Positions 36,725-44,892 of a stretch of 64,000 nucleotides of DNA are shown here, one piece after another. This DNA is from Hoeflea sp. (GTDB lineage Bacteria; Pseudomonadota; Alphaproteobacteria; Rhizobiales; Rhizobiaceae): assembly GCF_002733955.1 (NCBI RefSeq), contig NZ_NVXQ01000003.1:248001-312000 (forward strand), in the 5' to 3' direction. Each line of letters begins with the position of its first letter. Within the stretch, counting starts at the first letter, position 1. The position numbers and the translations under genes are program-made. The notes beneath the pieces were generated by a model. It was not told where the DNA came from. It did not search any database and saw nothing but the letters and a program-made list of their open reading frames with translations.

Positions 36725-37570
36725 ATGCAACTAAGCCAAGCCCAACTGGATGAATTTTCGCAAAACGGCTTTCTGGTGATCCAGGATTTTTACGCGAAAG
36801 ACGATATCCAATCGGTCCAAAAGAGCATCCACACCATTATCGGTGCTGTGATGGAACGGCACGGTGTCGAGGATACGCGCCCGGCCTTCTCCCCCGAAAC
36901 CTTCGATGCGGGATATATGGATCTGATCCGGCTCAACCGTGGCTGGGGCGGCGAAGTCTACGACCTGGTCAAGGAGATTCCTGCCTTCAACCGGCTGATT
37001 GCCCACCAGGCACACGAGGACTTGATGCGGCAGTTGCGACCAGGCGCGGTTCCCGGCCTGACCGCCGGCGGCTCCGGCATTCGCATCGACAATCCCAACG
37101 AGGACAAGTTCCGGGCAATGTGGCACCAGGAATATCCGGCTCAGCTCAAGAGCCCGGACGGGCTGGTTTTCTGGTCGCCGCTGGTCCAGGTGACACCTGA
37201 TCTCGGACCGGTGATGTTCTGCCCCGGCTCGCAACAGGAAGGTCCGCTTCCGGTCTGTCATGCGGACCCGGAGAATGCCGGCCGTACCGGTGCCTATGCG
37301 CTCAAGCTTGTCGGGGAAGAGGCCCTGCTGGCGCGCTATGAACAGGTCGCCCCGCTGTCGCAGCCCGGTGATCTCGTGGTGCTGGATTTCCTGCTGCTTC
37401 ATGCGTCTGGCTACAACAGAAGCGGCCGGCCACGCTGGTCGATGCAGTTCCGTTACTACAATCTGGCCAATCCGGTCGGCCGCAGTCACGGATGGTCCGG
37501 ATCGTTCGCGGCCGGGGTCGATTTCCGCACGCTCCATCCCGAGCTGTTTGTGGAAGCCGATAATGGCTGA
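36725..37570 (+). CDS. Phytanoyl-CoA dioxygenase (PhyH) family oxygenase
   Basis: 281 residues of the Fe(II)/2-oxoglutarate-dependent PhyH family. The metal site is H134-x-E136 in MWHQEYP with distal H226 in LLLHASGYN, and R237 (SGRPRWS) would bind 2-oxoglutarate. The carboxylate ligand is Glu rather than the more usual Asp. Such enzymes in glycan or natural-product clusters hydroxylate a tailored substrate, not phytanoyl-CoA. Its last 8 bases overlap the start of the methyltransferase gene. Confidence 0.85.
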   Translation: MQLSQAQLDEFSQNGFLVIQDFYAKDDIQSVQKSIHTIIGAVMERHGVEDTRPAFSPETFDAGYMDLIRLNRGWGGEVYDLVKEIPAFNRLIAHQAHEDLMRQLRPGAVPGLTAGGSGIRIDNPNEDKFRAMWHQEYPAQLKSPDGLVFWSPLVQVTPDLGPVMFCPGSQQEGPLPVCHADPENAGRTGAYALKLVGEEALLARYEQVAPLSQPGDLVVLDFLLLHASGYNRSGRPRWSMQFRYYNLANPVGRSHGWSGSFAAGVDFRTLHPELFVEADNG

Positions 37571-38744
37571 GGCACCGGCTTGCTGCCCTGTTTGCGGAAC
37601 GGACGGAATGAGGCTGATCTATGATTCCGCCAGCACAAGCAGCTTGAGCTCGCTGTGCCAGATCCTGCCGGGCGCAAAAATCGTCCGCTACTGCGAAGAG
37701 TGCGGTCATCTGGCCGGCAATGGCGTCGCCGATGCGGAAGCCTTTTACGAAACCGATTACAGGATCCTCCTCGACGAGGAGGATGAGGACCAGATCTACG
37801 ACACCAGCGGCGACCGCATCGTCACCCGGACGGACCACCAGATGGCCGTTCTGAGCGACAAGATTGCCCTGGATCCCGCTCTCACGGTTCTCGATTACGG
37901 CTGCGCCAAGGCCGCGATGGCCAGAAAGATTGCTGCAGCATATCCCGGAATCGGGATGCACCTGTTCGATGTCAGCCACATGTACGAACCCTTCTGGGAC
38001 AGGTTCGTGAGCAAGGACCGGCAGGCAATTCACCAGACCCCAGAAGAGTGGAACGGGCGATTTGACCTGGTGACGTCGTTCTTTGCCTTCGAACACATCG
38101 CCGAACCGGCGGCGGCGATCGCACATGTCGCGCAACTGCTCAAGCCGGGCGGACAATTTTACATGATTGTTCCCGATATCAGCGGAAACGCTGCCGATTT
38201 CATCGTTGTCGACCACGTCAACCATTTCACCAAGACATCCGCCGAACGCCTGATGGCGGATGCCGGATTCGACGAGATCGATGTCGATCAGGGTTGCCAT
38301 CGCGGTGCGCTTGTCGTTTTCGCCCGCAAATCGGGTTCAGCGCGTGTCGAAAGCGATCAGACCGCTGCAAAAGAAGCCATCCTTGCCGAAGCCCAGAGGC
38401 TGGCTGCATTCTGGTCGGGGGCTGCAGACAGGATCAGAACGAACGAAGCCGCATCGCCGCCAGGTTCGAAAGCCGCCATCTATGGATCGGGTTTCTACGG
38501 CGCGTTCATACATTCCAATCTGGAAAATCCCGGCTCCACTGTCTGCTTTCTCGATCAGAGCCCGTGGCAGCAAGGCAAGACGCTGTTCGGGATAGCGATA
38601 ATCGCGCCTGGAGACCTGCCCGAGGACGTCGGAACCGTCTATGCCGGGCTCAATCCAGTGATCGCGCGCAAGGTCATGCAAACCCAGCCATGGGCCGGGC
38701 GCCAGAACCTGCAAATCGTCTACCTGGAAGAGTCCGGGCAATGA
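37563..38744 (+). CDS. Zinc-ribbon class I SAM methyltransferase (sugar C-methyltransferase-like)
   Basis: 393 residues from the ATG at 37563; the longer frame upstream lies inside the dioxygenase gene and is rejected. The order is an N-terminal zinc ribbon (C8-x2-C11 and C44-x2-C47), a SAM-binding domain (VLDYGCAKAAMA, D111) and a C-terminal domain with a second Rossmann-like motif AIYGSGFYGAFIHSNL. This order matches TylC3-type sugar C-methyltransferases and related enzymes. It sits between the dioxygenase and the acetyltransferase, overlapping both (8 and 4 bases). Confidence 0.85.
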   Translation: MAEAPACCPVCGTDGMRLIYDSASTSSLSSLCQILPGAKIVRYCEECGHLAGNGVADAEAFYETDYRILLDEEDEDQIYDTSGDRIVTRTDHQMAVLSDKIALDPALTVLDYGCAKAAMARKIAAAYPGIGMHLFDVSHMYEPFWDRFVSKDRQAIHQTPEEWNGRFDLVTSFFAFEHIAEPAAAIAHVAQLLKPGGQFYMIVPDISGNAADFIVVDHVNHFTKTSAERLMADAGFDEIDVDQGCHRGALVVFARKSGSARVESDQTAAKEAILAEAQRLAAFWSGAADRIRTNEAASPPGSKAAIYGSGFYGAFIHSNLENPGSTVCFLDQSPWQQGKTLFGIAIIAPGDLPEDVGTVYAGLNPVIARKVMQTQPWAGRQNLQIVYLEESGQ

Positions 38745-39274
38745 CCACCAAGGCTCCTCCGGTCAAGCTGAGGGACTGGCGCGAAACCGACCTGCCGCTT
38801 CTGATGGACATGCGCAACAATGTGGCTCTGCAGGCGCAATTGCTGTCGGTCGTCAGGGGCAGCGACGAAGCTGCCGTGCGGGCCTGGCTCACGCGGCGGA
38901 CGGAAGGACCCGGCCGCATCTTCCGGGTGATTGCCGAAACCGGGACAAACGCGCCGGTCGGCTATCTTCAGGCCGACCTCGCCGATGAGCGGCTCGATGG
39001 CTGGAGCTTCGGAATTTGCCTGGATGAACGCTTCCAGGGCGCCGGGTATGGAACGGCGGTGCTGATTGCGCTCGAGCGAGACCTCGCCGACAAGTTTGGC
39101 GCACGGCACCTGAAACTGGAAGTCGACAGCTCCAACGACAAGGCCATCCGCTGCTACAGGCGCCTTGGATACGCGGAGTATGGAACGGTTGCGCGGGAAG
39201 TGACGCCCGGTGACGCACCACGTATGGTTCTATCCATGGCAAAACAAATCGACAGGCAAGAGGACCACCGATGA
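38741..39274 (+). CDS. GNAT family N-acetyltransferase
   Basis: 177 residues from the ATG at 38741, which overlaps the methyltransferase stop (ATGA). It has the GNAT fold of the RimJ/PseH-like group: VKLRDWRETDLPLLMDMRNN at the start, the acetyl-CoA loop DERFQGAGYGTAVLIALE and SSNDKAIRCYRRLGYAEYG near the end. In this island it could acetylate an amino sugar. Start and stop overlap both neighbours, which argues for one co-translated unit. Confidence 0.88.
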   Translation: MTTKAPPVKLRDWRETDLPLLMDMRNNVALQAQLLSVVRGSDEAAVRAWLTRRTEGPGRIFRVIAETGTNAPVGYLQADLADERLDGWSFGICLDERFQGAGYGTAVLIALERDLADKFGARHLKLEVDSSNDKAIRCYRRLGYAEYGTVAREVTPGDAPRMVLSMAKQIDRQEDHR

Positions 39275-39990
39275 AAGTGGTGATCAGCCAGTCGATGTAT
39301 TTTCCCTGGGTTGGCATGCTCGAGCAGATCCGGCTTGCCGATGTGTTCATCCATTATGACGATGTGCAATTTTCCAAGGGAAGCTTCAGCAACCGGGTGC
39401 AGGTCAAGACTTCGTCGGACAAGTGCTGGATGACGGTGCCCCTCAGCGACCATCGGCTGGGTCAAAGCATCGACGAGGTGCGGATCAAGCCCGGTTCGGC
39501 GTGGCGCGACCGGCACCTGGCGCTTCTCGCGCAAAGCTTCAACGGCGCCCCCCATGCCGAAACAGCGCTCGAACTTGCGGCTTCCGTCATGGATGGCGAC
39601 CACCGGACGGTGGCGGATGTGAGCCGCGCCAGCATGCTCGCACTGAGCCGATATTTCGGCCTCGATCGCGATACGAGGTTTGTGGATTCCAGGGATTTTG
39701 ATGTTCCCGGCTCAAGCAGTGCAAGGGTTCTCGGCCTGGTCAAGGCCGCCGGCGGCGATGAATACATCACCGGACACGGGGCGCGACACTACCTCGATCA
39801 CAGGCTTTTTGAGGATGCCGGCGTCTCCGTCTCCTACATGGACTACCAGATGACGCCTTATCCGCAACAGCACGGGGCGTTCACCCCCTACGTCACGGCG
39901 CTCGACCTGGTGGCCAATTGCGGCCCCGACGGGCTCACATCAATCGCGTCCAAAACGCGGAACTGGAAGGAATTTACAGATGCGTCCTGA
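39271..39990 (+). CDS. WbqC family protein
   Basis: 239 residues. The conserved opening VVISQSMYFPWVGMLEQIRLADVFIHYDDVQ (seen in parts: ISQSMYFPWVG and YDDVQFSKGSF) and the later YITGHGARHYLD and YPQQHGAFTPYVTALDLVANCG are hallmarks of the WbqC family, which is common in O-antigen, capsule and glycan-modification loci. The biochemical role is poorly defined. It overlaps the GNAT gene by 4 bases and the next gene by 11. Confidence 0.9.
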   Translation: MKVVISQSMYFPWVGMLEQIRLADVFIHYDDVQFSKGSFSNRVQVKTSSDKCWMTVPLSDHRLGQSIDEVRIKPGSAWRDRHLALLAQSFNGAPHAETALELAASVMDGDHRTVADVSRASMLALSRYFGLDRDTRFVDSRDFDVPGSSSARVLGLVKAAGGDEYITGHGARHYLDHRLFEDAGVSVSYMDYQMTPYPQQHGAFTPYVTALDLVANCGPDGLTSIASKTRNWKEFTDAS

Positions 39991-40759
39991 TGAGGCATTC
40001 CGCGCCGAAGTGGCGAAAAACATCGACGGTCTGGTGGCTGACACCGATCTTCAGGCCCTCTCACGGACCTGGGTCCGGGAAGTGGCTCCGCACAACTGGG
40101 CCTATAATTTCTCATGGCTGGGGCGGCCGGCGATTCAGTTTCCCAATGACGCCTGGGCGCTGCAGGAACTCGTCTGGAAGGTCAAGCCGGACCTGATCAT
40201 CGAAACCGGCATCGCCCATGGCGGCTCGCTGATCTACTCCGCCTCGCTGATGGCTCTTCTGGATATGTGCGAAGCCACCGAAAAGGGCGAAATGCTCGAT
40301 CCGCAAAATCCGAAACGCAAGGTTCTCGGCATCGATATCGACATCCGCCAGCACAATCGCGAGGCAATCGAGGCGCACCCGCTGTTCCCCCGGATCGAGA
40401 TGATCGAAGGGTCGAGCATCTCCAGGGAAACGGTCGACGCGGTTCACGGCTTTGCCTCCGGATACGAGCGCATCCTCGTGTGCCTCGATTCCAACCATAC
40501 GCATGATCATGTGCTGGCCGAACTCCAGGCCTATGCGCCGCTGGTCAGTCCGGAAAGTTACTGCGTGGTCTTTGACACTCTTCTCGAGGATATGCCCGAA
40601 CACCTGTCGGATGACCGGCCATGGGGACCTGGCAACAGCCCGAAAACCGCGGTGCACGCCTATCTCAAGGACAATCCGAACTTCGAGATCGACGGTCGCA
40701 TCGACAAGAAGCTCCTGATTACGGTGGCGCCGGACGGGTTCTTGAAGCGCGTGGCCTGA
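39980..40759 (+). CDS. Cephalosporin hydroxylase (CmcI) family protein, probable O-methyltransferase or oxygenase
   Basis: 259 residues. The CmcI-family core has IIETGIAHGGSLIYSAS (SAM-binding glycine motif), VLGIDIDIRQHNREAI, VCLDSNHTHDHVLAEL and the conserved CVVFDTLLED. Although named after cephalosporin hydroxylase, many members are SAM-dependent sugar O-methyltransferases. It is the last gene of the island; its start lies 11 bases inside the WbqC gene. No terminator with a T-tract follows. Confidence 0.87.
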   Translation: MRPDEAFRAEVAKNIDGLVADTDLQALSRTWVREVAPHNWAYNFSWLGRPAIQFPNDAWALQELVWKVKPDLIIETGIAHGGSLIYSASLMALLDMCEATEKGEMLDPQNPKRKVLGIDIDIRQHNREAIEAHPLFPRIEMIEGSSISRETVDAVHGFASGYERILVCLDSNHTHDHVLAELQAYAPLVSPESYCVVFDTLLEDMPEHLSDDRPWGPGNSPKTAVHAYLKDNPNFEIDGRIDKKLLITVAPDGFLKRVA

Positions 40760-41122
40760 CCCGGGCCAAGCCGGATGAAGCGTGAAAATCCGATTTTGAA
40801 AAGCCAAAGCTGCCCCCCGGACAGGGGAAAGCCATCTTGCACCGCCGGCTAGCGCCGCGCGGCCATGTCGGCGTGGCGGGTACACCGCATTTCTCGTAGT
40901 CGCTGATCATGCTGATGATGGGACGCCTCTGTCGCGCCATTCGTGATCCTGACATTTGCAAACATCATGGGCGGATCACCCAAAGCGGAGCGCTTCCATG
41001 CACCAGAGTGATGGGGGTTTAAAAAAATCGTGGCCCATGCCAATCTTTCACTATGATCAAACCCATTCAGGGGTTATCAGTTCAGATTGGGACGAAATTC
41101 TATCTTATTGAGGAGTATGAGA
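40760..41122. other. 363-base intergenic region with a short palindrome
   Basis: This separates the glycan island from the amino-acid importer. The left half shows no coding signal. AAGCG-GAG-CGCTT (40983-40995) is a perfect 5-3-5 palindrome, and an AT-rich stretch with seven A residues follows (41020-41028). The promoter of the importer should lie between here and 41110, but no convincing -35/-10 pair was found. Confidence 0.5.
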
Positions 41123-42307
41123 GTGAAAAACCTTCTAGTGACAACGGCATTGGCCGCAGTTCTTATGTCGAGCGCCGCATCTGCCGAAGACGTCAAGATC
41201 GGCGTCATCCTTGGCTTCACCGGTCCTATCGAATCCCTGACCCCAGGCATGGCCGCAAGTGGCGAACTGGCGATGAAGGAAGTCTCCGACAGCGGCAAGT
41301 TCCTGGACGGTTCGACCGTGACCCCGGTGCGCGGTGACTCGACCTGCGTTGATTCCGCAGCCGCATCTGCTGCCGCCGAACGCCTGATCACATCCGACAA
41401 GGTAAGCGCGATCTTCGGCGCCGACTGTTCCGGCGTGACCGGTGCCGTGCTTCAGAACGTTGCCCGTCCTAACGGCATCGTCATGATCTCGCCATCGGCA
41501 ACATCCCCTGCTCTTTCCGACGCTGAAGATGACGGCCTGTTCTTCCGGACAGCCCCTTCCGATGCCCGTCAGGGTCAGGTTCTTGCAGAAGTTCTGGCTG
41601 AAAAGGGCGTCAAGTCCGCCGCGTTGACCTACACCAACAATGATTACGGCAAGGGTCTGGCCGAGAGCATCAAGTCGAATGCTGAAGCAGCCGGTATCGA
41701 AATCACCATCGATTCGTCCCATGAAGACGGCAAGGGCGACTATTCCGCTGAAGTCGGCGCTCTGGCGCAGGCTGGCGGCGATGTGCTGATCGTCGCCGGT
41801 TACCTTGACCAGGGTGGCAAGGGCATCATCCAGTCCGCACTCGACGCAGGTGCTTTCGAAACCTTCGTTCTGCCTGACGGCATGGTCGGCGATTCACTTC
41901 CGGCAGCGATCGGTGACGGCCTGAACGGTTCTTACGGCACAATCGCAGGAACCGACAGCGAAGGCGCTGGCATGTTCAACAAGATGGCAGAAGACGCCGG
42001 CATCAAGATCGATGCCTATGTCGGTGAATCCTACGACGCCGCTGCCCTGATCATGCTCGCCATGCAGGCTGCGGGGTCTTCTAACAGCGCGGATTTCAAG
42101 TCCAAGATCATGGACGTGGCCAACGCGCCAGGCGAAAAGATCCTGCCGGGTGAACTTGGCAAGGCTCTCGAGCTTCTCTCCGAAGGCAAGGACATCGACT
42201 ATGTCGGTGCGACGAATGTCGAGCTGATCGGTGCTGGCGAAAGCGCCGGTTCGTTCCGTGAAATCCTTGTCGATGGCGGCAAGATCACGACGGCAAAATA
42301 CCGCTAA
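41123..42307 (+). CDS. Branched-chain amino acid/amide type ABC transporter substrate-binding protein
   Basis: 394 residues from the GTG at 41123. AGGAG (41111-41115) lies 7 bases upstream of this GTG but only one base from an in-frame ATG at 41117, so the GTG is preferred. The signal peptide is MKNLLVTTALAAVLMSSAASA. It is a periplasmic-binding protein of the Leu/Ile/Val group: IGVILGFTGPIESLTPGMA and SPSATSPALSD. It is the first gene of a liv-type operon and is followed by a strong hairpin. The ligand may be an amino acid, amide or other compound. Confidence 0.92.
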   Translation: MKNLLVTTALAAVLMSSAASAEDVKIGVILGFTGPIESLTPGMAASGELAMKEVSDSGKFLDGSTVTPVRGDSTCVDSAAASAAAERLITSDKVSAIFGADCSGVTGAVLQNVARPNGIVMISPSATSPALSDAEDDGLFFRTAPSDARQGQVLAEVLAEKGVKSAALTYTNNDYGKGLAESIKSNAEAAGIEITIDSSHEDGKGDYSAEVGALAQAGGDVLIVAGYLDQGGKGIIQSALDAGAFETFVLPDGMVGDSLPAAIGDGLNGSYGTIAGTDSEGAGMFNKMAEDAGIKIDAYVGESYDAAALIMLAMQAAGSSNSADFKSKIMDVANAPGEKILPGELGKALELLSEGKDIDYVGATNVELIGAGESAGSFREILVDGGKITTAKYR

Positions 42308-42323
42308 ACGGCTTCAAAGCTGG

Positions 42324-42355
42324 AACTGCCCGGATTGAAATCCGGGCAGTTTTTG
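42324..42355 (+). terminator. Attenuating terminator between binding-protein and ATPase genes
   Basis: AACTGCCCGGAT (42324-42335), loop TGAA (42336-42339), ATCCGGGCAGTT (42340-42351) is a perfect 12-bp stem followed by TTTG. It sits 17 bases past the binding-protein stop and would let only part of transcription continue into the ATPases and permeases. Confidence 0.85.
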
Positions 42356-42386
42356 TATTGTCAGCTCGAAAATTGAGAGTGATCTT

Positions 42387-43175
42387 TTGATTGTAGTTGA
42401 AAATCTACACAAGAATTTTGGCGGCATTCGTGCAGTTGACAATGCATCCCTGACGATCAGAACCGGTTCGATCACCGGGTTGATCGGTCCGAATGGCGCC
42501 GGCAAAACAACCTTGTTCAACGTCATCGCAGGACATTACCGCCCCACCTCCGGGCGGGTTCTGCTCGATGGCAAGGACATAACCGGCCTCTCGCCGCATG
42601 AGCTGTTTGCGCAGGGCGTGCTTCGCACGTTCCAGATCGCGCATGAGTTTTCGACCCTGACCGTGCGGGAGAACCTGATGATGGTGCCACCGCACCAGTC
42701 GGGTGAAACCCTCATCAAGGCCTGGACACAGCCGGGCCTGGTGCGGCGCGAAGAAGAGAAGATCCGCGCCAAGGCCGATGAGGTCATCGAGTTCCTGGAA
42801 ATTTCGCATAAGGCCGACGAGCTCGCAGGCAATCTGTCGGGTGGACAGAAAAAGCTGCTCGAGCTCGGCCGCACCATGATGGTGGACGCAAAGATCGTGT
42901 TTCTCGACGAAGTCGGCGCCGGCGTGAACCGGACGCTGCTGGGCACCATCGGCGATGCAATTCTGCGCCTCAACCGCGAACGCGGCTATACATTCTGCAT
43001 GATCGAGCACGACATGGATTTCATTTCACGGCTTTGCGACCCGGTCATCTGCATGGCTGAAGGCACTGTTCTGGCTGAAGGCTCAGCCGAAGAGATCAAG
43101 AACAATGAAGAGGTCATCGAAGCCTATCTGGGCACGGGCCTCAAGAACAAGCCAGAGAAAGCCGACGTGCAATGA
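42387..43175 (+). CDS. livG: Branched-chain amino acid type ABC transporter ATP-binding protein (LivG type)
   Basis: 262 residues, starting at a TTG (42387) with GAGAG 7 bases upstream; no in-frame ATG or GTG lies before the conserved IVVENLHKNFGGIRAV. Walker A GPNGAGKTT, signature LSGGQKK and the H-loop MIEHDMDF are intact. Walker B reads VFLDEVGAGVN, with Val in place of the usual Pro after DE. Its stop overlaps the next start by 4 bases. The symbol is by family position. Confidence 0.9.
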   Translation: MIVVENLHKNFGGIRAVDNASLTIRTGSITGLIGPNGAGKTTLFNVIAGHYRPTSGRVLLDGKDITGLSPHELFAQGVLRTFQIAHEFSTLTVRENLMMVPPHQSGETLIKAWTQPGLVRREEEKIRAKADEVIEFLEISHKADELAGNLSGGQKKLLELGRTMMVDAKIVFLDEVGAGVNRTLLGTIGDAILRLNRERGYTFCMIEHDMDFISRLCDPVICMAEGTVLAEGSAEEIKNNEEVIEAYLGTGLKNKPEKADVQ

Positions 43176-43876
43176 GTTTTCTCTTGGGAAAAGACATGAC
43201 CGGCGGTTATGGGGCCGCTGATATTCTGCACGCCTGCACGATCGGCGTCGAGCGCGGTGAAATTGCCGTTGTGGTAGGCCCGAACGGCGCCGGAAAATCC
43301 ACGGCGATGAAAGCCGTTTTCGGGATGCTTGACCTGCGCGCGGGCCAGGTGACGATGGACGGCGAGGACATCACCTCGCTCAGCCCGCAAGCGCGGGTGC
43401 AAAAGGGCATGGGGTTCGTGCCGCAAACCAACAATGTCTTCCGCTCGATGTCGGTCGAGGAAAACCTGGAGATGGGGGCCTTCATCCGCACCGACGACCC
43501 CAGTGACACCATGGCCCAGGTCTTCGATCTGTTTCCGATCCTGAAGCAGAAACGCAATCAGCCCGCAGGTGAACTGTCCGGTGGACAACGCCAGCAGGTG
43601 GCTGTCGGGCGCGCTCTGATGACACAGCCGAAAGTGCTGATGCTTGACGAGCCGACCGCAGGTGTTTCGCCGATCGTGATGGACGAGCTGTTTGATCGCA
43701 TTATCGAGATCGCGCGCAGCGGGATCGCGATCCTGATGGTCGAACAAAACGCCAAGCAGGCGCTGAACATCGCCGACAAGGGCTATGTTCTGGCTCAAGG
43801 GGCAAATCTTTATACGGACACGGGTGAAGCCCTGCTGAATGATCCCGATGTTCGCAAAGCGTTTCTGGGTGGTTGA
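43172..43876 (+). CDS. livF: Branched-chain amino acid type ABC transporter ATP-binding protein (LivF type)
   Basis: 234 residues. Walker A GPNGAGKST, Q-loop at VPQTNNVF, signature LSGGQRQQ, Walker B VLMLDEPTAG and H-loop MVEQNAK, which is the LivF-specific form. It pairs with the LivG-type ATPase and starts in its stop codon (ATGA). Confidence 0.92.
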   Translation: MSFLLGKDMTGGYGAADILHACTIGVERGEIAVVVGPNGAGKSTAMKAVFGMLDLRAGQVTMDGEDITSLSPQARVQKGMGFVPQTNNVFRSMSVEENLEMGAFIRTDDPSDTMAQVFDLFPILKQKRNQPAGELSGGQRQQVAVGRALMTQPKVLMLDEPTAGVSPIVMDELFDRIIEIARSGIAILMVEQNAKQALNIADKGYVLAQGANLYTDTGEALLNDPDVRKAFLGG

Positions 43877-43881
43877 TTGAT

Positions 43882-44892
43882 ATGGAAATTCTGAACGCGC
43901 TGGCGTTGCTCTCCAACTACCTTGTCATTCCGGCGCTCGCTTACGGTTCCCAGCTGGCGCTTGGCGCCCTGGGTGTGACGCTGATCTACGGCATCCTGCG
44001 GTTTTCCAATTTCGCCCATGGTGAAATGATGGCGTTCGGCACGATGGCCGTCATCCTGGTGACATGGTTCCTGCAGGCTCAAGGCATTTCGCTTGGCTTC
44101 CTGCCGACCGAATTGCTGGCATTGCCGATCGGCATCCTGGCTGCAGTCCTGCTGGCGCTTGGGACGGACCGCATTGTCTACCGGTTCCACCGCGGCAAGA
44201 AATCGCAACCGGTCATTTTCCTGATCGCATCGCTGGCGGTGATGTTCTTCTACAGCGGGTTGACCCGTTTCATCATCGGAACGGCGGATCAAAGCATGGG
44301 CGATGGCGCCCGCTTCATCTTCACGGCCCGTGAATTCAAGGAATGGTCCGGCCTGGACGAGGGCATTGCCCTGCGCACGACCCAGGGCATTACCGTCGCG
44401 GTGACGCTGATCTGCGTTGCGGCGCTGTTCTGGTTCCTCAATCGCACGCGCGCCGGAAAATCCATGCGCGCCTATTCCGACAATGAAGACCTGGCGCTGC
44501 TTTCAGGCGTCAATCCCGAACGTGTCGTTCTGATTGCGTGGATACTTGCTGCAGCGCTGGCGACGATTGCGGGCACCATGTATGGCCTGGACAAGACGTT
44601 CAAGCCATTCATCTATCTGCAATTGTTGCTGCCGATCTTTGCGGCGGCGATCGTTGGCGGGTTGGGCAGTCCCATTGGCGCGGTTGCCGGCGGCTTCGTC
44701 ATCGCGTTTTCCGAGATCACCGTCACCTTCGCCTACAAGAGGGTGCTCACCTACATCATGCCGGGCGACAATGTGCCTGACGGCCTCGTCCAATTGCTGT
44801 CCACTGAATACAAGTTCGCCGTGTCTTTCGTCATTCTCGTGGTGGTACTTCTGGTTCGCCCGACCGGTATCTTCAAGGGGCAATCGGTATGA
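43882..44892 (+). CDS. livH: Branched-chain amino acid type ABC transporter permease (LivH type)
   Basis: 336 residues from the ATG at 43882 (GGTGG upstream); an in-frame TTG at 43873 is less likely. It has about eight membrane segments. Family motifs: LGALGVTLIYGILRFSNFAHGEMMAFG near the N-terminus (first part of the LivH signature) and GGLGSPIGAVAGGFVI near the C-terminus. It overlaps the livM-type gene by 4 bases. Confidence 0.92.
   Translation: MEILNALALLSNYLVIPALAYGSQLALGALGVTLIYGILRFSNFAHGEMMAFGTMAVILVTWFLQAQGISLGFLPTELLALPIGILAAVLLALGTDRIVYRFHRGKKSQPVIFLIASLAVMFFYSGLTRFIIGTADQSMGDGARFIFTAREFKEWSGLDEGIALRTTQGITVAVTLICVAALFWFLNRTRAGKSMRAYSDNEDLALLSGVNPERVVLIAWILAAALATIAGTMYGLDKTFKPFIYLQLLLPIFAAAIVGGLGSPIGAVAGGFVIAFSEITVTFAYKRVLTYIMPGDNVPDGLVQLLSTEYKFAVSFVILVVVLLVRPTGIFKGQSV

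Noticed and set aside
40787-40830. Possible terminator after the glycan island
   Set aside because: The CCCC/GGGG pairing around 40812-40826 is short and is not followed by a T-tract, so it was not called.
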